Source of the DNA: Gordonia polyisoprenivorans
Lineage (GTDB): Bacteria; Actinomycetota; Actinomycetes; Mycobacteriales; Mycobacteriaceae
Assembly (NCBI RefSeq): GCF_017654315.1
Contig: NZ_CP072203.1
Location: 2,170,001 to 2,234,000 of the forward strand
Direction: 5' to 3'
Length of the DNA stretch: 64,000 nt
This document shows, piece by piece, positions 25,953-33,894 of the stretch. Each line of letters begins with the position of its first letter. Position 1 is the first letter of the stretch. A program made the translations under genes and the position numbers. The notes below the pieces were generated by a model. It worked only from the letters and a program-made list of their open reading frames with translations, had not been told where the DNA came from and ran no database searches.

Positions 25953-27476
25953 CTAGTGGGCGGCCACCATGACCTCGTCACCCTCGGTCACCGGCAGCGG
26001 TCCGCTGCGGATGACGAACGCGGCGATCAGCGCGCCGAGCGCGAACACGCCGGCCGCCACCCAGAAGGCCACGGTGTAGGAGTGCACGGCGGCCATCATC
26101 TTGAGCTGCTCGAGGCTCGTTGCGTGTGCGGCATGTGACGTCGCATAGGACGCTGCGGCACTCGAGGCGATGGTGCTCAGCAGGGCTGTCCCCACCGAAC
26201 CGCCGACCTGCTGCATGGTGTTGACCGTGGCCGACGCGACGCCCGCGTCCTCGGGCGAGACGCCCGAGATCGCGCCCTGCATGGCCGGTGCCATCGAGGC
26301 GCCGAGGCCGACGCCCATGATCAGCAGGCCGGGCAGGATATTGGCCGCATAGGTGCTCGAGTCGTCGAGCTGGGTGAGGAACACCATGCCGACCGCCGCG
26401 ATCGACAAACCGATGGTCATCAACCAGCGCGGGCCGAAGCGGGGCAGCAGCACCGCGGTCGAGGTCGTCGCGGTGACGATCAGGGCGCCGATCATCGGCA
26501 GGAACGCCAGGCCGGTGCGGACCGGGCTGAACTGCAGGTTCTGCTGCAGGTAGTAGGTGAGGAACAGGAAGATCCCGAACATCCCGATACCGACGATGAA
26601 CACCGCGAGGTAGGAGCCACCGCGAGTGCGGTCGAGGATCACGCGCAGCGGGAGCAGGGCGTGCGGGGTGCGCGACTGCAGCCACACGAACAGGGTCAGC
26701 AGGGCGGCGCCGGCCACCAGCCAGGTGATGGTCGCCCAGTCGTTCCAGCCGTTGGTCTCGGCGTTGGAGAAGCCGTACACGATGGAGAACAGGGCCGCCG
26801 ACACCGTCACGACGCCGGGGAGATCCAGCCTGGGCCGGACCTCGGCCCGATGCGGACCGATGAACAGGACGGCACCGACCAGGGCGATCGCGGCGATCAC
26901 CAGATTGACGTAGAGGCACCAGCGCCAGTCGGCCCACTCGGTGAGCATGCCGCCGAGCAGCAGGCCCAGGGCGCCACCGCCACCGGCGATCGCACCGAAG
27001 ATGCCGAAGGCCTTGCCACGCTCGGACGGATCGGTGAACGTCGTGGTGAGCAGCGACAGTGCGGCCGGAGCCAGCAGCGCGCCGAACACACCCTGACCGG
27101 CGCGTGCGGCGACGAGCATGTCGAAGTTGACCGCGGCACCGCCGACCGCCGACATGACCGCGAATCCGACGAGGCCGATGATGAAGGTGGTCCGCCTGCC
27201 CAGCAGGTCGGAGAGGCGGCCGCCGAGCAGCAGCAGGCTGCCGAAGGCGAGGGCATAGGCGGTGACGATCCATTGCCGGTCGGCGTCGCCGAACTGCAGG
27301 GCGGTTTGTGCGTGCGGCAGTGCGATGTTGACGATGGTGGCGTCGAGCACGACCATCAGCTGGGCGAGGCCGAGCACGCCCAGGATGACCCACCGCAGGC
27401 GATGGTGCCGGTCGGCTGCCGACTCGGCGGGAACCGCGAGTTCGCCGTCTCCGGACTTCTCGAGAGTTGTTGTCAT
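25953..27476 (-). CDS. MFS drug efflux transporter, DHA2 (EmrB/QacA) family
   Basis: A 507-residue transporter with fourteen predicted helices. It shows the DHA2 motif LDATIVNIALP in helix 1 and GGRLSDLLGRR in the loop after helix 2, which mark the proton-driven multidrug exporters. It is divergent from a TetR gene with a 93-base gap that contains two matching palindromes, so it is very likely the regulator's target. Drug specificity unknown. Confidence 0.88.
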   Translation of the reverse strand: MTTTLEKSGDGELAVPAESAADRHHRLRWVILGVLGLAQLMVVLDATIVNIALPHAQTALQFGDADRQWIVTAYALAFGSLLLLGGRLSDLLGRRTTFIIGLVGFAVMSAVGGAAVNFDMLVAARAGQGVFGALLAPAALSLLTTTFTDPSERGKAFGIFGAIAGGGGALGLLLGGMLTEWADWRWCLYVNLVIAAIALVGAVLFIGPHRAEVRPRLDLPGVVTVSAALFSIVYGFSNAETNGWNDWATITWLVAGAALLTLFVWLQSRTPHALLPLRVILDRTRGGSYLAVFIVGIGMFGIFLFLTYYLQQNLQFSPVRTGLAFLPMIGALIVTATTSTAVLLPRFGPRWLMTIGLSIAAVGMVFLTQLDDSSTYAANILPGLLIMGVGLGASMAPAMQGAISGVSPEDAGVASATVNTMQQVGGSVGTALLSTIASSAAASYATSHAAHATSLEQLKMMAAVHSYTVAFWVAAGVFALGALIAAFVIRSGPLPVTEGDEVMVAAH

Positions 27477-27497
27477 GGGGACTCCCTGTGGACTAGG

Positions 27498-27514
27498 TGG
27501 AGGACCTGCCTCCG
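27498..27514. promoter_or_regulatory. TetR operator candidate, site 1 (TGGAG-N7-CTCCG)
   Basis: TGGAGGACCTGCCTCCG lies in the gap between the divergent pump and TetR genes. The outer bases form an inverted repeat (GGAG/CTCC), and the same TGGAG-N7-CTCCG frame recurs 44 bases away at 27542-27558. Confidence 0.5.
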
Positions 27515-27541
27515 GTTACCTGGGTGACAACGGCACTCAAC

Positions 27542-27558
27542 TGGAGATGATTCCTCCG
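27542..27558. promoter_or_regulatory. TetR operator candidate, site 2 (TGGAG-N7-CTCCG)
   Basis: TGGAGATGATTCCTCCG repeats the half-sites and spacing of the site at 27498. It sits immediately upstream of TAATCT (27565-27570), the likely -10 box for the TetR gene, where a bound repressor would autoregulate. Confidence 0.5.
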
Positions 27559-27575
27559 TTTGCTAATCTGTGACC

Positions 27576-28253
27576 ATGACCACTGCATCTGCGTCGGATA
27601 CGTCCGCTTCGTCGGGAAAACCGCTGCGCGCGGACGCCGAGCGCAACCGGCTGCGGATCATCTCCGCGGCACGGGGACTCTTCGCCGAGCGCGGACTCGA
27701 CGTGTCGCTCGACGACGTCGCCGAGGCCGCCGGCGTCGGGGTGGGCACCGTGTACCGGCGCTTCGCCAATCGGGACGACCTGGTGTTCGGCGTTTTCCTG
27801 GAACACCTGAAATCGGTGGTCGCCCGGACCGGCGAGGCGATCGACGACGAGGACCCGTGGAATGCCGTGGTGGGGTTGATGACCTGGATGTGTCAGGTGA
27901 TGTCGGAGGATCGGGGTCTGGCCGCGATCATCATGACGATCGACCACAGCAACCCCGAGATCGAGGCCCTCAAGGCGACCCTGTCCGAGCGCATCGAGAA
28001 GATCTTCGACCGGGCGATGGCCGCGGGTGTGCTCCGGCCGGACCTGACCCCGACCGACTTCTACGCGCTGTTCACCATGCTCAAGGCGGTCTCCGAGGTC
28101 ACCGAGCAGTGCGCGCCGGGTACCTGGCGTCGCTACCTCGATCTCATCCTCGACGCCGTCAGCGCCGAACCGTCCCGTACGCCGTTAGGAGCGCCACCGA
28201 TGACCCCGGAGCAGATCCGCGAGATGCAGAAGGCGCACAAGGCCGGACGGTGA
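27576..28253 (+). CDS. TetR-family regulator of the DHA2 pump
   Basis: A TetR repressor of about 225 residues with an N-terminal helix-turn-helix (LDVSLDDVAEAAGVGVGTVYRRFANRD region, residues about 40-65) and an all-helical ligand domain. ATG 27576 is preferred since TAATCT (27565-27570) ends 5 bases before it, implying a leaderless message; GTG at 27570 would add two residues. It is divergent from the pump and converges on the osmoprotectant operon. Confidence 0.85.
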   Translation: MTTASASDTSASSGKPLRADAERNRLRIISAARGLFAERGLDVSLDDVAEAAGVGVGTVYRRFANRDDLVFGVFLEHLKSVVARTGEAIDDEDPWNAVVGLMTWMCQVMSEDRGLAAIIMTIDHSNPEIEALKATLSERIEKIFDRAMAAGVLRPDLTPTDFYALFTMLKAVSEVTEQCAPGTWRRYLDLILDAVSAEPSRTPLGAPPMTPEQIREMQKAHKAGR

Positions 28254-28265
28254 GGACCCGGGCGA

Positions 28266-29270
28266 CTAGGTGATGAGTTTCTCGCTCTTGAGCCAGTCGT
28301 AGGCGACGTCGGACGGATCCTGACCGTCGATGTCGACGCGGCCGTTGAGTTCCTGCATGAGTTCGTCGGTCAGACGCTCCGAGATCGTGGCCATCAGCGG
28401 CGCGATCTCCGGATGCGCCTTCAGGACGGATTCACGGACCACGACGGTCCCGCTGTAGGGCAGGAAGTACTTCTTGTCGTCGACGAGCACCTTGAGGTCG
28501 AGGTTCTTGATGCGGCCGTCGGTGGTGTACACCATGCCGAAATTGCACGGCGAACTCTTGGCGGTGGAGGTGTAGACCACGCCGGAATCCATCTGCGTGA
28601 CGTTGCCCGAAGGAACCCCGTTGGGGGCGTCGTAGGGCATGTCGTAGGTCTTGAGCATGGGCAGGAAACCGTCTGGGCGCGAGAAGAATTCGTCGTTGAC
28701 GCAGAAGGTGCGCTGATCGACGGGCAAGCGGGCGATGTCCGACATCGTCGTGACGTTGAGCCGCTTGGCCGTCGACGACGACGCCGCGAACGCGTAGGTG
28801 TCGTTGAAATTGGCCGGCGGCAACCACACCAGATGATTCTGGGCGAGTTCGACGTCGTGGACCTGCTGCCACAACTGCTGGGGGTCGGGGATGACCTTGG
28901 TCTCGTGCAGGTACGTCACCCACGCCGTACCGGTGTACTCCCACGCCAGATCCGCTGCGCCATTGAGCATCGCCTGGCGGCTCGAGGCCGATCCGGGTGC
29001 GTTGGTGAGGTCGGTGACATCGGCGCCGGCCGCCGCGAGGTAGGTGGCGGCGATCTTGCCCAGCAGGATGCTCTCGGTGAAATTCTTGGACGTGACCGTG
29101 ATCTCGGCCCCGGCGAGTGGCGTCTTGCCGTCGGGCAGTGCGGACTTGTGAAAGGTGCCCGACGAGCTGACCAACCCGCATCCGGCGATCACCAAGACAC
29201 TGACGGCGAGGATCAGCACCGCCGACAGCGGGCGGCGTCCGGGGCGGTTCGAACGAATCAGGGTCGACAT
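28266..29270 (-). CDS. Osmoprotectant ABC transporter substrate-binding lipoprotein (OpuBC/OpuCC type)
   Basis: Captures glycine betaine, choline, carnitine or related compatible solutes. The 334-residue protein has a lipoprotein signal with lipobox IAGC (Cys31), then the OpuAC/ProX-like fold with TVTSKNFTESILLGKI and LAWEYTGTAW, both hallmarks of the quaternary-amine binding family. It is the last gene of a four-gene operon; its ATG overlaps the preceding permease stop by one base (TGATG). Confidence 0.85.
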   Translation of the reverse strand: MSTLIRSNRPGRRPLSAVLILAVSVLVIAGCGLVSSSGTFHKSALPDGKTPLAGAEITVTSKNFTESILLGKIAATYLAAAGADVTDLTNAPGSASSRQAMLNGAADLAWEYTGTAWVTYLHETKVIPDPQQLWQQVHDVELAQNHLVWLPPANFNDTYAFAASSSTAKRLNVTTMSDIARLPVDQRTFCVNDEFFSRPDGFLPMLKTYDMPYDAPNGVPSGNVTQMDSGVVYTSTAKSSPCNFGMVYTTDGRIKNLDLKVLVDDKKYFLPYSGTVVVRESVLKAHPEIAPLMATISERLTDELMQELNGRVDIDGQDPSDVAYDWLKSEKLIT

Positions 29271-30073
29271 CAGATCCCTCGCGGTGTGGCCACCAGCTCG
29301 ACGAGCCGGCCGAGCCAATCGATGGTCAGGGCCAGCAGACCCACCAGGATCGCCCCGGAGATCAGCAGTTTCGGCAAGAACAACGTGATGCCGGTGGTGA
29401 TGAGTGTCCCCAGGCTGGTGGCGCCGATGAAGGTACTCAGGGTCGCGGTACCGACCAGGATGACCAGCGCCGTGCGCACACCGTTGAGGATCACCGGCAC
29501 GGCCAGCGGCAGCTCGACGAGTACGAGCGTGCGGACCGCGGACATGCCGATGCCGCGCGAGGCCTCGATCGTGCGGCGGTCCACCTGCTGCAGACCGACG
29601 ATGGTGTTCTGCAGGATCGGCAGGATCGCGTACACCACCAAACCGACCACCGCAGTGCGGAATCCGGTCCCGAGCCAGAAGGTGAACAGCACCAGCAGGC
29701 CCACCGCCGGGGCGGCCTGACCGATGTTGGCGATGTTCACCGCGATCGGGTTGAGCCAGCGCATCGACGGGCGGGTCAGCAGGATTCCCAGGGGGATCGC
29801 GATGACCACCACGATCACCGTCGCCACCAGGGTCAGTTTGATGTGGTCGAGGATCGTGGTCTGCAGGGTCGACCACGACAGCGCGGCGCTCTCGGTCTCG
29901 GTGAAGGTCGTGGACTGATACCAGATGATGTAGCCGGCGCCGATGACGACGATGAGCAGCGGCTCCAGCCACACGTCCATCGGGAACCGCCGAAACCGTT
30001 GCAGCGCCGAACTCATCGCACCGGGTCGCTCGGCTGCGATCCCGGTGGCGCCGGTCGCCTCGGGGCTCGTCAT
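29270..30073 (-). CDS. Osmoprotectant ABC transporter permease (OpuBB/OpuBD type), second
   Basis: A 267-residue permease with six helices and the EAA-like cytoplasmic loop (IEASRGIGMSAVRTLVLVELPLAVP), characteristic of quaternary-amine uptake permeases. It pairs with the other permease encoded at 31371. It begins within the last codons of the ATPase gene (ATGA overlap) and ends overlapping the binding-protein start. Confidence 0.85.
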   Translation of the reverse strand: MTSPEATGATGIAAERPGAMSSALQRFRRFPMDVWLEPLLIVVIGAGYIIWYQSTTFTETESAALSWSTLQTTILDHIKLTLVATVIVVVIAIPLGILLTRPSMRWLNPIAVNIANIGQAAPAVGLLVLFTFWLGTGFRTAVVGLVVYAILPILQNTIVGLQQVDRRTIEASRGIGMSAVRTLVLVELPLAVPVILNGVRTALVILVGTATLSTFIGATSLGTLITTGITLFLPKLLISGAILVGLLALTIDWLGRLVELVATPRGI

Positions 30074-31374
30074 GCGCCCGACGCCGTTCGTTCGGCGTCC
30101 ACGTCGTCCTCGCCGTCGTCGATCGCGGCCACGATCGGTGTCTCGATGGGGCCGGTACCGTCGGCGTGTTCGATGTAGGAGGTGTGCGACTCTTCCTCTC
30201 GCGCTTCGGCGAGCTGTGCCTGGATGATGTCCATGACCGATTTGATGCCCAGGGAGCCGATCACCGCGCCCCGTCGATCGGTCACCAGTGTTCCGCCCTG
30301 GCTGGCGGCGAGCATGGTGTCGAGTGCGTCGTTGAGGGTGGAGGAGGATGCGACCACCGGGAGTCGTTGGTCCACATAGTCCGACACGGTTTTCTTGCTC
30401 GCGAGTTCCTCCAGCGACGGCCACGCACGTGGGTGGCCGGCCTGGTCGACGACGACCACCCATTTGTGGCCGGCTGCGCGGGCCCTGGTCAGCGCGTCGG
30501 CCGCCGGCTCGCCCACGTGGACGGTCGTCACCTCGTCGTGGGCGACGTCGCGGACCCGCGACAGGGTCAGATGTGCCAGTGTCGCACCGGATCCGATGAA
30601 TTCCTCGACGAACGGCGTGGCCGGGTTGGCGAGGATCTCCTCGGGCGTGGCGTACTGCTCGACGTGGCCGCCCTGCGACAGGATGAGCACCTTGTCGCCG
30701 AGTTTGGTGGCCTCCTCGAAATCGTGGGTGACGATCACGATCGTCTTGCCGAGTTCCTTCTGGATACCGATCAGGCTGTCCTGCAAGCGAACCCGGGTGA
30801 TCGGATCGACCGCGCCGAACGGTTCGTCCATGAGTAGGACGGGTGGGTCGGCGGCGAGTGCGCGGGCCACACCGACGCGCTGCTGCTGGCCGCCGGACAT
30901 GTCCTTGGGGAGCCGGTGGGCGAATGCGTCGGCGTCGAGGCCGACGAGGTCGAGTAGGTACTCGGTGCGCTCGGCGATGCGTTTCTTGTTCCAGCCGAGC
31001 ACTCGGGGAATCGCGCCGATGTTCTTGGCGACGTCCCAGTGCGGGAACAATCCGCCGGACTGGATGACGTATCCGATCGACTGCCGCAGCTTGTCGGGGT
31101 TCTCCTTGGTGACGTCGCGGCCACCGATGTAGATCCGACCCTCGGTCGGCTCGATCAGCCGGTTGATCATCTTCAGGGTCGTCGTCTTGCCGCATCCGGA
31201 CGGTCCGACGAACGCCACGATGTGCCCGGCGTCGATGTCGAGATCGAGGCGCTCCACAGCGGGTTTGTCCTGTCCCCGATATCTTTTGACGACACCCTCG
31301 AGGGTGATCGACGCGCCGGTGACGGTGCGGTCGGTGGCGGCCGCCGAGACGGTGGCGTCGGCTGGCTGGGTCAT
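30070..31374 (-). CDS. Osmoprotectant ABC transporter ATPase with CBS domains (OpuBA/ProV type)
   Basis: A 434-residue ATPase: Walker A GPSGCGKT (57-64), signature SGGQQQR, Walker B LLMDEPFGAVD, and from about residue 270 onward a pair of CBS domains, which in OpuA-type systems sense ionic strength or cyclic di-AMP. The CBS arrangement and neighbours identify the quaternary-amine class. Start overlaps the upstream permease stop by four bases, and its own stop overlaps the next start. Confidence 0.88.
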   Translation of the reverse strand: MTQPADATVSAAATDRTVTGASITLEGVVKRYRGQDKPAVERLDLDIDAGHIVAFVGPSGCGKTTTLKMINRLIEPTEGRIYIGGRDVTKENPDKLRQSIGYVIQSGGLFPHWDVAKNIGAIPRVLGWNKKRIAERTEYLLDLVGLDADAFAHRLPKDMSGGQQQRVGVARALAADPPVLLMDEPFGAVDPITRVRLQDSLIGIQKELGKTIVIVTHDFEEATKLGDKVLILSQGGHVEQYATPEEILANPATPFVEEFIGSGATLAHLTLSRVRDVAHDEVTTVHVGEPAADALTRARAAGHKWVVVVDQAGHPRAWPSLEELASKKTVSDYVDQRLPVVASSSTLNDALDTMLAASQGGTLVTDRRGAVIGSLGIKSVMDIIQAQLAEAREEESHTSYIEHADGTGPIETPIVAAIDDGEDDVDAERTASGA

Positions 31375-32024
31375 TTCAGTCCCCTCGAGATGGTGAGTCG
31401 GCCGAGCAGAACGAGCAGGGCATCGAAGACCAGGGCGACGATGACGATGAGAATCGTTCCGGTGAGGGCCATTTCCAATGCGTTCGCGCCGCCGAGGCGC
31501 GAAAGTCCGCTGAAGATGAGCGATCCCAGGCCGGGACCGAGTACATAGGCGACGATCGCGGCGACACCGACGATCATCTGCGTCGACACCCGAATGCCGG
31601 TGAGGATCACCGGCCAGGCGATTGGTAGCTCGACGGTGAGCAGTATTCGCCACCGCGACAACCCGATTCCGCGCGCCGCTTCGACGACGCTGCCCGGTAC
31701 CGAGCGCAGACCGACGACGGCATTGCCGATCACCGGCATCGTCGCGAAGAACGCGAGCATGAGGAACGACGGCACCACGCCGAGGCCGAAGGGCACGATC
31801 AGCAGTGCCAACAGGGCCAGCGACGGAATCGTCAGGGCCACGCGGCTCGACGTCAGCGTCAGCGCCGATGCCAGCGGCAATCGATACACGAGAACGGCGA
31901 CGACGATCGCGATCACCGTCCCCACGAGGACGGTTTGAAATGCCAGGGAGGCGTGCTGATACGTCAGGAACGTCAGAGTGCTTGCGTGCTGCGAGATGTA
32001 GTCCCAAAGGTGCACGTCCGACAT
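31371..32024 (-). CDS. Osmoprotectant ABC transporter permease, first
   Basis: A 217-residue permease with about five to six hydrophobic helices and an EAA-like loop (VEAARGIGLSRWRILLTVELPIAWP). It is the first gene of the operon. ATG at 32024 is preferred to one four codons upstream because GAAGGG lies 5 bases before it. The 271-base gap to the divergent TetR gene contains a palindrome at 32161-32187. Confidence 0.85.
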   Translation of the reverse strand: MSDVHLWDYISQHASTLTFLTYQHASLAFQTVLVGTVIAIVVAVLVYRLPLASALTLTSSRVALTIPSLALLALLIVPFGLGVVPSFLMLAFFATMPVIGNAVVGLRSVPGSVVEAARGIGLSRWRILLTVELPIAWPVILTGIRVSTQMIVGVAAIVAYVLGPGLGSLIFSGLSRLGGANALEMALTGTILIVIVALVFDALLVLLGRLTISRGLK

Positions 32025-32160
32025 CCCTTCACGCATGGGGCACTTGCGCGGTAGACGCAATCGACCTTCGATCACCTTACGGCGGAATGTGCGGCGCGGT
32101 GGGGCAATTCGCGCGCAAAGGTCCCACCCGGCCGTCGAATCGGCACGATAATGCCGTTGC

Positions 32161-32187
32161 TGACCTGCATAGATATCGATGAGGTCA
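32161..32187. promoter_or_regulatory. Palindrome in the gap between the Opu operon and a TetR gene
   Basis: TGACCT (32161-32166) and AGGTCA (32182-32187) are exact inverted repeats 15 bases apart, and inner bases are partly symmetric (GCAT...ATG). Size and position suit a TetR-type operator, though nothing identifies the binding protein. Confidence 0.35.
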
Positions 32188-32295
32188 CAAAGATTCCCGG
32201 TGAGTCGATCGACGGTGTCGCAGGCCGGGGCTTGCAGGTGTTGGGGCCTGTTCGGCGGATGTCGTGGTTTCCGTCGAGGTCGTAAGCTGGTCGGC

Positions 32296-32991
32296 ATGGC
32301 AATCAGTCGTCCCACCGACAAATCCGACGAGGTCCAGCGTGCTCCGCGGGCCCGGATGACCGGTGCGCAGCGGCGGCTGCAACTCATCGAGGTGGCGCGA
32401 GGATTGTTCGCCGAGCGTGGTTTCGAGGCGACCTCCATCGAGGAGATCGCGCAGCGCGCCGGGGTGTCCAAACCGATCGTGTACGAGCATTTCGGCGGCA
32501 AGGAGGGGCTCTACGCCGTCGTCGTGGACCGGGAGATGGAGACGCTCCTGGAGATGGTCACCTCGTCACTGAGCAAGAACCGGTCGCTGTATCGCATCCA
32601 GCAGGTGGCGCTGGCGCTGTTGACCTACATGGAGGAACGCACCGACGGCTTCCGGATCCTGGTACGCGGTGACTCCACCAACAGCAGCGAGACGGCCACG
32701 TATTCGAGCCTGCTCAACGATGCCATCAGCCAGGTGGAGCACATCCTGGCCGGCGACTTCGAGCGGCGTGGTTTCGAGCCGACGCTCGCGCCCCTCTATG
32801 CGCAGGCGCTCGTCGGCATGGTCTCGGTGACCGCACAGTGGTGGCTCGACGTGCGCGAGCCGTCGAAAGAGGTGGTCGCCGCCCATCTGGTGAACCTGTG
32901 CTGGAACGGCTTGACCCGCCTCGACCCGCATCCCGAACTCGTCGGGCCCGACTACGTCGAACCCGATCACCGCACGCCCGAGACGGACTGA
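32296..32991 (+). CDS. TetR-family regulator (Rv1019-like)
   Basis: A 231-residue TetR regulator with an N-terminal HTH (FEATSIEEIAQRAGVSKPIV region) and a YEHFGGKEGLY recognition segment. In M. tuberculosis a TetR gene (Rv1019) lies directly before mfd, and here this gene occupies the matching place, with one gene between. TAAGCT (32283-32288) ends 7 bases before ATG 32296, indicating a leaderless start. Its target is not known; the divergent Opu operon is a candidate only by position. Confidence 0.8.
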   Translation: MAISRPTDKSDEVQRAPRARMTGAQRRLQLIEVARGLFAERGFEATSIEEIAQRAGVSKPIVYEHFGGKEGLYAVVVDREMETLLEMVTSSLSKNRSLYRIQQVALALLTYMEERTDGFRILVRGDSTNSSETATYSSLLNDAISQVEHILAGDFERRGFEPTLAPLYAQALVGMVSVTAQWWLDVREPSKEVVAAHLVNLCWNGLTRLDPHPELVGPDYVEPDHRTPETD

Positions 32992-33006
32992 GAACCGAGA
33001 GCGTCG

Positions 33007-33795
33007 TCAGGTCAGCACGACGCTGCGTTTGGACAGTCCCATCCAGAAACCGTCGATCGCCTCGTCGGGCCGCTGTTCGGGATCGTCGCCCGCGCCGAGT
33101 GCGACGAACAGCGGTGCGAAATGCTCGATGGTGGGGTGCGCGTAGGGCATTCCCGGTGCCCGGCGCCGAAAGTCGATGAGCGACTCCACATCCCCGGCCG
33201 CGAAACACTCGTGCGCCCATGCGTCGAACTCGGCCGACCACGTCGGGGCCTGTGCGTCGGGACGCCGATCGGTCAGGTACGGAAGTCCGTGTGTGGTGAA
33301 GCCGGAGCCGATGACGAGCACGCCCTCGTCACGCAAGGGGGCCAGTCGCCTCCCGAGCGCCAGCAACGCCTCCGGGTCGAGCGTCGGCAACGACACCTGG
33401 AGGACCGGGATCTGCGCGTCGGGATACATCACGGTCAACGGAACGTAGGCGCCGTGGTCGAGGCGTCGGCGGGCGTCGTGGGCGACCGGGGTGCCGTCGG
33501 GCATCAGTGCCTCGACCCGGGCGGCGAGGTCGGGTGCGCCCGGCGAGTTGTAGGTGGTGCGGTAGAAGCGTTCGTCGAATCCCCAGAAGTCGTAGGTCAG
33601 CGGCGTGCGCGAGTCGGTGGAGCCGATCGTCAGCGGCGCGGCCTCCCAATGCGCCGACACGACGAGGATCGCGCGTGGTCGGGGGAGTCGCGCGGCCAGC
33701 GTGCGCAACTGCTGCACCCACAGTTCGCTGTCGACGAGTGGCGGGGCGCCGTGGCTCAAGAACAGGACGGGCGCGCGTGACGGTGCTTCTGACAT
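33007..33795 (-). CDS. LigB/DODA-type extradiol dioxygenase
   Basis: A 262-residue class III extradiol dioxygenase-like protein (YgiD/4,5-DOPA dioxygenase group). It keeps the N-terminal FLSHGAPPL with its metal-ligand His, VVSAHWE with another, the YDFWGF segment and LDHGAYVPL. The plant-type name is historical; bacterial substrates are mostly unknown. The second Met (33795) is preferred because TATCGT (33802-33807 on the minus strand) ends 6 bases before it, fitting a leaderless start; ATG 33801 would add two residues. Divergent from mfd. Confidence 0.78.
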   Translation of the reverse strand: MSEAPSRAPVLFLSHGAPPLVDSELWVQQLRTLAARLPRPRAILVVSAHWEAAPLTIGSTDSRTPLTYDFWGFDERFYRTTYNSPGAPDLAARVEALMPDGTPVAHDARRRLDHGAYVPLTVMYPDAQIPVLQVSLPTLDPEALLALGRRLAPLRDEGVLVIGSGFTTHGLPYLTDRRPDAQAPTWSAEFDAWAHECFAAGDVESLIDFRRRAPGMPYAHPTIEHFAPLFVALGAGDDPEQRPDEAIDGFWMGLSKRSVVLT

Positions 33796-33878
33796 GGTCA
33801 TACGATACGAAACAGAACCGCGGTCCGTTTCATTTCGTGGCGATCCGCCCGCGCGACGGTGGCCTTCGGCACACGACC

Positions 33879-33894
33879 TACAATCGCACGAGTG
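33879..33894 (+). promoter_or_regulatory. Leaderless promoter of mfd
   Basis: TACAAT (33879-33884), a near-perfect -10 box, lies 7 bases before a GTG at 33892. A transcript would begin at the start codon. This argues against the earlier GTG at 33859, which would put the promoter inside the gene. Confidence 0.65.
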
